Under the pieces are notes generated by a model. That model saw only the letters and a list, made by a program, of their open reading frames with translations, was not told where the DNA came from and did not search any database. Below are positions 15,103 through 22,432 of a stretch of DNA of 39,175 bases, in pieces. The DNA is from Actinoplanes cyaneus (GTDB taxonomy: Bacteria; Actinomycetota; Actinomycetes; Mycobacteriales; Micromonosporaceae): positions 1-39,175 of the forward strand of contig NZ_BOMH01000047.1 in the NCBI RefSeq assembly GCF_016862095.1, read 5' to 3'. Within the stretch, counting starts at the first letter, position 1, and each line of letters begins with the position of its first letter. A program made the position numbers and the translations under genes.

Positions 15103-16050
15103 GTGCTGCGGTACCGGGCCGAGTTCGACGCCGAGGTCACCTTCGCCGACGGGGGTGACCTGAACGCGCGGCGGTTCCAGGTCGACGTCCCGCACGCCGA
15201 CGTCACCGAGGCGGAGATCACCGAGCGTCTCGTCGATCTGCTGGCGCCGCGTCCCGTCGAACGGGCGCGGCTGAGCGGTGTCAGAGTCTTCGGCGAGCCA
15301 CACATTCCCCTGCAAAGACCCGTTTCGCGTACGAGGTTCGTCGAGCTCAGCCATGTCATCCGGGACGGGCTGATCACCTACCCGGGTCTGCCCGCCCCGC
15401 AGCTGCGTCAGCACCTGACCCGGTCGGAGTCGCGCGACCGGTACGCGCCCGGCACGGAGTTCGCCATCGACCGGATCACCATGGTCGGCAACACCGGGAC
15501 GTACGTGGACAGCCCGTTCCACCGCTACGCCGACGCCGCCGACCTGGCCGGCCTGCCCCTGGAACGCCTCGCCGAGGTCCCGGCCGTGGTGGTCCGGGCG
15601 ATCGGCGGCCCCCGCGGCGTGACCCCCGAGACCCTCGCCGGGGTGGACGTGGCCGGGCGGGCGGTGCTGCTGCACACCGGCGGCGACCGGCACTGGGCCA
15701 CGAAGGACTACGTGACCGACGCGCCCTACCTGACCCGCGAGGGCGCACAGGACCTGGTGGACCGGGGCGCGGCAGTGGTCGGCATCGACGCCGTGAACCT
15801 CGACGACATCTCGGCGCAGGCCCGCGGCGAACGGCCGGCACACAGCCTGCTGCTGGCCGCCGGCATCCCGATCGTCGAGCACCTCACCAACCTGGCGGTG
15901 CTGCCCGTGCACGGCGCCCGGTTCACCGCCGTCCCGCCGCGGATCGCCGGGTTCGGCAGCTTCCCGGTCCGCGCCTACGCCACCGTCCCCGCGCAGGAGC
16001 CGCACGACCGGGCACACTCCGGCGGATGGCAGCCGGGCGGGCACGCGTGA
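15103..16050 (+). CDS. Cyclase-family (kynurenine formamidase-like) protein with extra N-terminal domain
   Basis: A 315-residue protein starting at GTG after GGGAGG. Residues 1-70 form a separate alpha/beta-looking module (RYRAEFDAEVTF...RFQVDVP) that I cannot name. From about 79 a cyclase (PF04199) domain follows: ELSHVIRDGLITYPG, then GNTGTYVDSPFHRY at 129-142, LLHTGGDRHW, and EHLTNL near 265. In typical members the motif is H-x-G-T-H-x-D-x-P-x-H; here the two metal-binding His are Asn130 and Tyr134, while Asp136 and His140 remain. It may belong to a divergent subfamily with a different metal site or activity. It lies between an Mn exporter and a TPR gene whose GTG overlaps its stop codon (GTGA), so translation is coupled. 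Confidence 0.85.
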   Translation: MLRYRAEFDAEVTFADGGDLNARRFQVDVPHADVTEAEITERLVDLLAPRPVERARLSGVRVFGEPHIPLQRPVSRTRFVELSHVIRDGLITYPGLPAPQLRQHLTRSESRDRYAPGTEFAIDRITMVGNTGTYVDSPFHRYADAADLAGLPLERLAEVPAVVVRAIGGPRGVTPETLAGVDVAGRAVLLHTGGDRHWATKDYVTDAPYLTREGAQDLVDRGAAVVGIDAVNLDDISAQARGERPAHSLLLAAGIPIVEHLTNLAVLPVHGARFTAVPPRIAGFGSFPVRAYATVPAQEPHDRAHSGGWQPGGHA

Positions 16051-17060
16051 GCCAGCCCATCGCGCTGGCCCGCCTCCAGCTGCAACGCGGTGAAGCCGGG
16101 GCGGCCGCCGACCTGCTCGGCCCGGTGCTCGCCGCCGAGCCGGACCACGTGACCGCGCTCGTGCTGATGACCCACGCGCAGCTCGCCCTGGAGAAACCGG
16201 AACTGGCCCACGAGGTGGCGGCACGGGCCGTGCAGCACGCACCCGGGTCCGCTGAGGCGCTCACCGCGCTCAGCCGCACACTGACCGCGCTCGGGCGCCA
16301 CGACGAGGCGATCGCCATGGCGCAGGCCGCGGTGGCCCGGCAGGCGGACAACCCGTACCGGCACAACCGGCTCGCCTGGGCCCTGATGGAGCAGGGACAA
16401 CGCGCGGTGGAGGCGGAACACGCGGCCCGCGAGGCGGTGCGGCTCGGCCCGGACGAGGCGGACTTCCGGATCACGTACGCGATGGTGATGAAACAGCTCA
16501 ACCTGCCCGACCGGGCGCGGCAGGCGTTGCACGACGCGCTGCGGATCGACCCGGAGAACGCGATCGCCCGGCACGAGCTGGCCGCCTTCGACGTGGTGCA
16601 CCGCAACCCGTTCGCGCTGCGACGCCTGGCCCGCGGCGTGACCGGGCTGGTCGCGGCGCTGCGGGCGGACCCACGGCAGGAGGCGAGCCGGCACCTGCTC
16701 GACGCGGCGCTGCGGCAGTTCCTGGTCTACACCGCGATCATCATGGTGGTCTTCGCGTACCTGGGCTGGCGGGTCTCGGACGACTCGGCGGGGTGGGCCC
16801 GTGCACTGGCCGCGACGGCGGCGCTGGCCCCGGCCGGATACGCCGGTTACTTTCTCGCCCGTCTCGACCCGGTGCTGCGGTCGTACCTCAGGGAAGTGGT
16901 GAGCCGGCAACGGGCCGCGAGTTCGGCGGCGGCCCTGGCCCTCGCCCTGCTGCTGGTCGCGACCGTGGCGCCGGCCGGCTGGCTGCCGGTCCTGCTCGGG
17001 GTGGCGAGCCTGGCCGGGTTCGCGGTGCGGCTGCTCACCTCGATGGTTCCCCGGGTTTAA
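16047..17060 (+). CDS. TPR protein with C-terminal membrane segments
   Basis: A 337-residue protein starting at GTG inside the stop of the cyclase gene (GTGA overlap). Residues 1-180 are tetratricopeptide-like helical repeats (ARLQLQRGEAGAAADLLGPVLAAEPDH, ALGRHDEAIAMAQAAVARQADNP, NLPDRARQALHDALRIDPEN). Residues about 224-331 hold four hydrophobic segments, so the TPR part probably faces the cytosol on a membrane anchor. The next gene encodes a soluble paralogue of the TPR part. Such proteins usually scaffold other proteins; the partner is unknown. An upstream in-frame ATG (16026) would add seven residues but lacks the coupling logic. Confidence 0.85.
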   Translation: MSQPIALARLQLQRGEAGAAADLLGPVLAAEPDHVTALVLMTHAQLALEKPELAHEVAARAVQHAPGSAEALTALSRTLTALGRHDEAIAMAQAAVARQADNPYRHNRLAWALMEQGQRAVEAEHAAREAVRLGPDEADFRITYAMVMKQLNLPDRARQALHDALRIDPENAIARHELAAFDVVHRNPFALRRLARGVTGLVAALRADPRQEASRHLLDAALRQFLVYTAIIMVVFAYLGWRVSDDSAGWARALAATAALAPAGYAGYFLARLDPVLRSYLREVVSRQRAASSAAALALALLLVATVAPAGWLPVLLGVASLAGFAVRLLTSMVPRV

Positions 17061-17140
17061 GCGGTATTACCTAACAAATCGCCGCCGGGTGCCGAAGTGT
17101 CCGTTGTGAGCCCTGTCCCCTGGCTACCCGGAGCGGCCCG

Positions 17141-17884
17141 ATGACTGACCTGGTCCCCACCGCCGCCGCGTTTCCCCCGCCCGCTGCCGTCGCGCCGCCC
17201 CCCTATCCCGGCGTGGCCGAGCGTGCCTTCGCCGACCCGGCCGACATGGCGGTCGCCCGGGCCGCCGCCCTCTTCGAGAACATGCAGCCGGCCGAAGCCG
17301 CCGCCATGCTCGAACCGGTCCTGGCCGGCAACCCGCAGACCCCGGCCGGCTGGATCCTGATGGCCCGTATCCGCCTCGCCCTCGACCAGGTCGAACCGGC
17401 GCTCGCCGCCGCGCACAGGGCGATCGAGCTGGCCCCGGAGGACCCGCGCCCGCTCGCCATCGCCAGCCGGGCGCTCACCCTGCAGGGCAAGCACGACGAG
17501 GCGATGTCGATGGCCTACCGTGCCGTCATCGTCGAGCCCAAGAACCCGCTCTGGCACGACCGGGTGGCGTGGGCGCTGCTCGCCGCCGACCGCCAGCTCG
17601 CCGATGCCGAACAGGCCGCGCGTACGGCGATCGGCCTGGACCCGAACGAAGCGCACTACTACTTCACGCACGGGGTGGCGCTGGCCGCGCTCGGGCACGT
17701 CGACCAGGCGCGGCAGGCGCTGACCACGTCCCTGCGGCTGGAGCCGAACAACCCGGTGGCGCGGCAGCGGCTCGACATCCTCAACGGGGTCGCCGCGCCC
17801 GTGGTGGAGAAGAAGAAACGGGGGTGGAAGATGTTCGGGCGCAGGGGGAACGAGGCGCCGATCCGCCCGGAGGAGCGCACCTGA
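17141..17884 (+). CDS. TPR protein, soluble paralogue of the preceding gene
   Basis: A 247-residue tetratricopeptide-repeat protein. The N-terminal 25 residues are Pro/Ala-rich. Repeats then run through about residue 220 (AEAAAMLEPVLAGNPQTPAGW, VEPALAAAHRAIELAPEDPR, GKHDEAMSMAYRAVIVEPKNP, HVDQARQALTTSLRLEPNNPVA). Many positions match the upstream TPR gene (HDEA..MA..AV, NP..H.R.AWAL, QAL..SLR..P.N..AR), showing duplication. Instead of membrane helices the C-terminus has a Lys/Arg-rich segment (KKKRGWKMFGRRGNE) that could contact lipid head groups or nucleic acid. ATG at 17141 follows GGAG with eight-base spacing. The 80-base gap could hold its own promoter or be part of the operon. Confidence 0.85.
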   Translation: MTDLVPTAAAFPPPAAVAPPPYPGVAERAFADPADMAVARAAALFENMQPAEAAAMLEPVLAGNPQTPAGWILMARIRLALDQVEPALAAAHRAIELAPEDPRPLAIASRALTLQGKHDEAMSMAYRAVIVEPKNPLWHDRVAWALLAADRQLADAEQAARTAIGLDPNEAHYYFTHGVALAALGHVDQARQALTTSLRLEPNNPVARQRLDILNGVAAPVVEKKKRGWKMFGRRGNEAPIRPEERT

Positions 17885-18023
17885 TCGAGGGCCACCAGGC
17901 AGAACCCACCCTCCCAATGGGGGGCCACCTCCTCTGCCGTCATTGTCGCCTCAGATCTCGAGATCATGCCGGCGGCCTGTGGACAACGCGCCGCTGTGGA
18001 CAACTTGCCTCAGTCGCCGGCCC

Positions 18024-18235
18024 GTGCTCGGCGCTTCAGGCGCCCGTGCTCGGCGCTTCAGGCCCGTCCTGTGCTCGGCGCTTCAGGCGCCCGTGCTCGG
18101 CGCTTCAGGCCCGTCCTGTGCTCGGCGCTTCAGGCCCGTCCTGTGCTCGGTGCCTCAGGCTCCGGCGCCCGTGCTCGGCGCCTCATGCCCGTCCCTGCTC
18201 GGCGCCTCCGCGCTGTCCCGTGCTCGGCGCCTCAG
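18024..18235. repeat. Minisatellite: nine GTGCTCGGCGCYTCA units
   Basis: The core (G)TGCTCGG recurs at 18024, 18046, 18071, 18093, 18118, 18143, 18171, 18195 and 18220. Spacings are 22, 25, 22, 25, 25, 28, 24 and 25 bases. The units closest to the array centre are nearly identical (GTGCTCGGCGCTTCAGGC plus CCGTCCT or GCCC), while the outer ones on the right diverge. The right third (from 18155) is the coding tail of the minus-strand flippase-like gene, where in-frame units read EAPS; the rest is downstream of its stop. A variable-number tandem repeat with recent expansion is the simplest reading. Confidence 0.85.
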
Positions 18236-19243
18236 CAGCAGCCACACCAACCACCCCGCGCCGATGATGAAGCCGAAACTGATCACCCGGTAGAGCACTA
18301 CCGCCGCGACCGCGCTGGCACTCGTCAGTCCGCCCGCCACCAGCCCGAGCACCAGAGCACCGTCGACGACGCCGAGACCGCCGGGGACCACCGGCACGCT
18401 GGCGGCGGCCATCCCCGCGCAGTACGCGATCAGCAGGTGCACCGGCGTGATCCGATCGGCTCCCACGGCCACGCAGCAGACCCACAGGCACAGTGCGTCG
18501 AACAGCCAGTTGGCGCAGGCCAGCAGCACCGCCACGGCGAAGTGCCCGCGATGGATCCGGATCGCCCGTAACTGCGTGACGAAGCCGAACAACCGGTCCG
18601 CGCCGTGTTCCGGGGGCCGGCGGCGTACCCGGTTGACGCCGCCGAGCAGGGCGCGTACCGGCCGTTCCAGCCACAGCGGATGCCCGGCGAGGAGCCGGAC
18701 CGCGGCGGTCACCGCGACCGCCCCGGCCGCATAGCCGGCCAGTGACCGCCAGCTGCCGGTGTTGCGGGCCAGCAGGCCGCCGACGGAACCGACCAGGATC
18801 AGGGCGCCGGTGGAGAGGACACCGCTCAGGGCGATGCACCAGGAGGCTTCGGCGGACGACACGCCGTACCGTCGCATCTGCCGGAAGTTGAAGCTGGTGG
18901 AGAAGACCGGCCCGCCGGGCAGGGTCACGCTCAACGAGTGCGCGGCGTAGGCCATGGCGACGTGGCGGCGCACGCTGACCTTGGTGCCGGCGCCGCGCAG
19001 CAGGGCGCGCTGCATCCGCGCGTAGGTGCCCATCGACACGATCTCGGCGATCAGCGCCACGCCGACCCAGCCCCAGTGCGGGGCGCGGAGCTGGGTGAAG
19101 GCCTGTCGCAGGGCCGGCCAGCCGAGGATCAGCTCGGCGCCGAGCACGACTGTCATCACGACGGCCACCAGCGGTCCCCGGCGCCACCGTCGAGGTGGGC
19201 CGGTCGCCGGCGGCGCCGCCGCCGGAGCCCCGGTCGCGGTCAT
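18155..19243 (-). CDS. Flippase-like membrane protein (LPG synthase TM-domain/UPF0104)
   Basis: A 362-residue polytopic protein of the lysylphosphatidylglycerol-synthase transmembrane family (also called UPF0104, AglD/MprF N-terminal-like). Family features: an early LRAPHWGWVGVALIAEIVSMGTYARMQRALLRGAG segment, LPGGPVFSTSFNFRQMRRYG, and the C-terminal VPVVPGGLGVVDGAL motif. About eight hydrophobic segments follow. These proteins are thought to move lipids or lipid-linked sugars across the membrane; no aminoacyl-transferase domain is present. ATG at 19243 has a GAAGG just upstream; a frame from 19330 would add 29 residues. The last 20 or so residues (EAPSRDGHEAPSTGAGA) are encoded by units of the minisatellite, so tail length may vary between strains. 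Confidence 0.88.
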   Translation of the reverse strand: MTATGAPAAAPPATGPPRRWRRGPLVAVVMTVVLGAELILGWPALRQAFTQLRAPHWGWVGVALIAEIVSMGTYARMQRALLRGAGTKVSVRRHVAMAYAAHSLSVTLPGGPVFSTSFNFRQMRRYGVSSAEASWCIALSGVLSTGALILVGSVGGLLARNTGSWRSLAGYAAGAVAVTAAVRLLAGHPLWLERPVRALLGGVNRVRRRPPEHGADRLFGFVTQLRAIRIHRGHFAVAVLLACANWLFDALCLWVCCVAVGADRITPVHLLIAYCAGMAAASVPVVPGGLGVVDGALVLGLVAGGLTSASAVAAVVLYRVISFGFIIGAGWLVWLLLRRRARDSAEAPSRDGHEAPSTGAGA

Positions 19244-19323
19244 CGCCTTCGATCGTGCCACTTCGCCGGTCAACTTTCGGCAACTTCGTCGCGAGGGTTT
19301 GTGCCGGTGGCAGGCTGTTCCGC

Positions 19324-20589
19324 ATGCCACGTCCGCGGATCGTCATCGTCGGCGCCGGCTTCGCGGGGTACACCGCGGCCCGGCGGTTGACACGCATCGC
19401 CCGGGGGCGGGCCGAGATCGTCCTGCTGAACCCGACCGACTACTTCCTGTATCTGCCGTTGCTGCCGGAGGTCGCGACCGGTCTGCTGGAGCCGCGGCGG
19501 ATCTCGGTGCCGCTGACGCTGCCCGGGGTGCGGGTCCTGCTGGGGCATGCCGGCGCGTTCGACCTGGAGGCCCGTACCGTCGAGTGGGCCGACCCGGAGG
19601 GCAGGCGTGGCGTCATCGGGTATCACCGGCTGGTGCTCGCCCTGGGCAGTGTGAACAAGCTGCTGCCGGTGCCCGGCGTGACCGAGTATGCCCATGGCTT
19701 CCGGGGCATCGCGGAGGCCCTCTACCTGCGTGACCACCTGACCCGGCAGATCGAGCTGGCGGCGCAGTCCGACGATCCGTTGGAACGTCAGGCCAGGTGT
19801 ACGTTCGTCGTGGCGGGAGCCGGTTACACCGGGACCGAGGTGGCCGCGCAGGGAGCGCTGTTCACCGCAGCGCTGGCCGCCGGGCGTTCGCTGTCGCCGC
19901 GGTGGCTGATCCTGGACACGTCGGATCGGGTGCTTCCGACCCTTGACCCCCGGCTTTCGCGTACGGCCGCGGAGGTGCTCCGCCATCGTGGCGTGCGCGT
20001 GCTGACCGGCACCGGCGTGGCGAACGCGGGCTCCGACGCGGTGCGCCTCTCCAACGGCGAGAGCGTGCCGACGAAGACGCTGGTCTGGTGCGTCGGGGTG
20101 CGTCCGGAGCCGCTGGTCGCCGGCCTGGGGCTGGCCACCCGGGACGGGCGGCTGGTCGTCGACGAGTTCCTCAACGTGCCCGGCCGTCCGGACGTCTTCG
20201 CCTGCGGGGACGCCGCGGCGGTGCCCGACGTGATGCACCCGGGCGCGCTGACCGGGATGACGGCGCAGCACGCGGTGCGGCAGGGGCGGCTGGTGGCCGG
20301 CAACGTGGCGGCGTCCTACGGGCAGGGGCGGCGGCGACCGTACCGGCATCGGGATCTCGGTTTCGTGGTTGATCTCGGGGGTTGGTCGGCGGCCGCTGAT
20401 CCGTTCGGGGTGCCGCTGGGCGGGGCCGCGGCCAAGGCGGTGACCAGGGGTTACCACTTGATGTCGATGCCGGGTAACCGGGTTCGGGTGGCGGCGGACT
20501 GGATGCTCGACGGGATGCTGTCGCGTCAGCCGGTGCAGCTCGGGCTGATCCGTGGCAGCGCCGTCCCGCTGGCGGCGGAACCGGACTGA
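19324..20589 (+). CDS. FAD-dependent NADH dehydrogenase (type II)-like oxidoreductase
   Basis: A 421-residue two-dinucleotide-binding flavoprotein. The FAD motif GAGFAGYTAA is near residues 10-19 (PRIVIVGAGFAG), ATG-type FAD contact segment VLALGSVNK near 105, a second GxGxxG in VVAGAGYTGTEVAA near 165 for NADH, and the C-terminal FAD motif DVFACGDAAAVPD near 295. The TAQHAVRQG segment after it is typical of NDH-2. NDH-2 enzymes move electrons from NADH to quinone without proton pumping at the inner face of the membrane. The ATG at 19324 has no ribosome binding site; CAGGCT seven bases upstream hints at a leaderless transcript. It ends nine bases from the convergent permease gene. Confidence 0.92.
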   Translation: MPRPRIVIVGAGFAGYTAARRLTRIARGRAEIVLLNPTDYFLYLPLLPEVATGLLEPRRISVPLTLPGVRVLLGHAGAFDLEARTVEWADPEGRRGVIGYHRLVLALGSVNKLLPVPGVTEYAHGFRGIAEALYLRDHLTRQIELAAQSDDPLERQARCTFVVAGAGYTGTEVAAQGALFTAALAAGRSLSPRWLILDTSDRVLPTLDPRLSRTAAEVLRHRGVRVLTGTGVANAGSDAVRLSNGESVPTKTLVWCVGVRPEPLVAGLGLATRDGRLVVDEFLNVPGRPDVFACGDAAAVPDVMHPGALTGMTAQHAVRQGRLVAGNVAASYGQGRRRPYRHRDLGFVVDLGGWSAAADPFGVPLGGAAAKAVTRGYHLMSMPGNRVRVAADWMLDGMLSRQPVQLGLIRGSAVPLAAEPD

Positions 20590-20597
20590 CCGCCGGG

Positions 20598-22259
20598 TCA
20601 GCCGTTGACCTCCGGGTGCACCCGCTCGGGCCGATGGGCTCCGGGCGTGCGTTGCCGCGGCACCTTCGCGAGCCGGCCGGAATCGGATCCGCCGGAAACG
20701 GGCGCGTCCGGGGTGACCGCCGGCGTGTTCCACGGCCACGGGTCTGCGCTGTTCCGGGCGTCGGCGTCCGGCCGGGGGCGGGACGGCGTGATCACCAGCG
20801 CGGCGCCGCCCAGGCCGATGCCCGCGTATCGGACCGGCCGTGCCGACCGCAGCACGAGCGCATGAACGCAACCGGCCACCAGGCACCCGCCGAGCCCGCC
20901 CGACACCACCAGCACCCACGGCGATCCGGACGGCACCCCCAGCAGCTCGGGAAGGTTGAGCAACGCCAGGTAGAGCAGCGCCCCGAGCGACACGGTGGAC
21001 AGGACGGGCGCCAGGAACCGGCTCCACAGGTTTTCTCGCCCCGGCACCCGGTTCAGGTGCAGGAGCGCGGCCACCGCCGTGAGCAGCAACAACACCAGAA
21101 CGGCAAGGCTGCCGCCCACGGTCAGCCACCGAGCCGTCCGCACCGACGCCCCGCCTCCGGCCAGCACCGCGCCGAGCAGGGAGGCGCCCGCGACCAGCGA
21201 CTGGGTCAGGGAGGCGGCGCGCGGCGCGCGGGTCCGGTGCGAGACATTGCCCAGTACGGCGGGAAGGACCCGTTCCCGTCCGAGAGCGAACAGGTACCGG
21301 GCGAGCACGTGGTGCACGGCGAGAATCCCGGCGAGCAGCCCGGTGACCAGCACCACCCTGCCGATAGTGACCGCCCACGGGGCCAGCCGGTCGTCGGCCA
21401 GCGCGAAGATCAGCTCCGGACCGCGAGCGGCGGCCCGACCGGCGACCCCGCGCGGGCCGGCGGCCACGATCATGCTCCAGGTGACCCCGGCGAGCAGGAC
21501 GGTGAGCAGCAGGATCGCGATCCGGGCAGCACGGCCGGCGGTGCGGTGCGGGTCGCGGCCCTCCTCGGAGCAGACCGCGGTGGTCTCGAACCCGGCGAAC
21601 GCCAGCACCACCACGGCGAGGAGCAGACCCAGCAACGGACGATCGATCGCGGACAGGTCGCCGGGCAGGAACGTGCTCGTCGCGATCCGCCCGCCGGCCG
21701 GCCGCACCACGAACGCACCGGCCAGGCCGGTCAGCACCGCGGCCTCGGCGACGGCCAGGACGGCGATCACCGCGGCGGCGAACTCGACCCGCAGCGTGCC
21801 GGCGAGCGCGACCACCGCCCAGCACCCGGCCGCCACCGCCCACCACGGCACGGCCACCCCGAGCCAGCCGTGCAGCAGGGGCGCGGCGGCCTGACCGGCG
21901 AGCGAGTAGAGGCCGAGCTGGATGGCGTGGTAACCGGCGAGCGCGAGCCACGCGGCGGTCAGCGCAGCGGGCCGTCCGAGACCGCGGGCCACCTGGGGGT
22001 AGGCCGCTCCGGCGCTCGGCATGCGCCGGATCATGGCGGCGTACGGCGTACCGAAAAGGAACAGGACGACCGCGACGGCGGCCACCGCGAGTGCCGCCAG
22101 CGGCCCGGCGCCGGCGGCCAGGACCGGCGGGATGACCAGGACCACAGTGGCGATCGGCGTGGCCGCGGCCGCGCCGAGGAACGCGGCGTTGCCGGCGCCG
22201 AGACGACCGTGGGCGAGCCCGGCCGGCTCCGCGTGCGGTGGTTCGTCAAGGGTGGCCAC
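20598..22259 (-). CDS. APC family permease
   Basis: A 553-residue amino acid-polyamine-organocation transporter starting at GTG. About 12 hydrophobic segments are present. TM1 contains the GNAAFLGAAAATPIATVV unwound-helix region, TM2 follows with RRMPSAGAAYPQVARGLGR, and TM6 has VLAFAGFETTAVCSEEGRDP, the substrate-site signature of APC permeases. It likely imports an amino acid or amine in symport; substrate unpredictable. A Pro/Arg-rich cytoplasmic tail of about 80 residues follows the last TM. It is convergent with the NDH-2 gene and divergent from the GGDEF-EAL gene with a 133-base shared region. TAGAGT lies only two bases before the GTG, so the true start could lie further downstream. Confidence 0.9.
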   Translation of the reverse strand: MATLDEPPHAEPAGLAHGRLGAGNAAFLGAAAATPIATVVLVIPPVLAAGAGPLAALAVAAVAVVLFLFGTPYAAMIRRMPSAGAAYPQVARGLGRPAALTAAWLALAGYHAIQLGLYSLAGQAAAPLLHGWLGVAVPWWAVAAGCWAVVALAGTLRVEFAAAVIAVLAVAEAAVLTGLAGAFVVRPAGGRIATSTFLPGDLSAIDRPLLGLLLAVVVLAFAGFETTAVCSEEGRDPHRTAGRAARIAILLLTVLLAGVTWSMIVAAGPRGVAGRAAARGPELIFALADDRLAPWAVTIGRVVLVTGLLAGILAVHHVLARYLFALGRERVLPAVLGNVSHRTRAPRAASLTQSLVAGASLLGAVLAGGGASVRTARWLTVGGSLAVLVLLLLTAVAALLHLNRVPGRENLWSRFLAPVLSTVSLGALLYLALLNLPELLGVPSGSPWVLVVSGGLGGCLVAGCVHALVLRSARPVRYAGIGLGGAALVITPSRPRPDADARNSADPWPWNTPAVTPDAPVSGGSDSGRLAKVPRQRTPGAHRPERVHPEVNG

Positions 22260-22288
22260 GGACTCTATTCAGGCGCACCGAACCGGAC

Positions 22289-22432
22289 ATGACAACCATG
22301 AGTGACGGAATAATGACCGCTCGTGACCAGATTGGCACAGCACTCCTCGACCCGGACGCGCGCCGGTTGCAATTCCTCAACTGCGCTGGACGGTGGCCGA
22401 CTGCAACGTTGTGCTCGCCACCCAGCAACTGA
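22289..22432 (+). CDS. Possible 47-codon leader ORF overlapping the GGDEF-EAL start
   Basis: This frame begins with ATG at 22289 (with further ATGs shortly after) and ends at TGA 22430-22432, 40 bases inside the GGDEF-EAL gene in a different frame. The GGDEF-EAL gene itself has no good ribosome binding site, so a leader peptide that couples translation is possible; so is a shifted N-terminus. Weak evidence: short and no domain. Confidence 0.22.
   Translation: MTTMSDGIMTARDQIGTALLDPDARRLQFLNCAGRWPTATLCSPPSN

Noticed and set aside
18024..18235. CRISPR array
   Set aside because: Spacing of 22-28 bases leaves no room for unique spacers; the units are contiguous tandem repeats and no cas genes are present.
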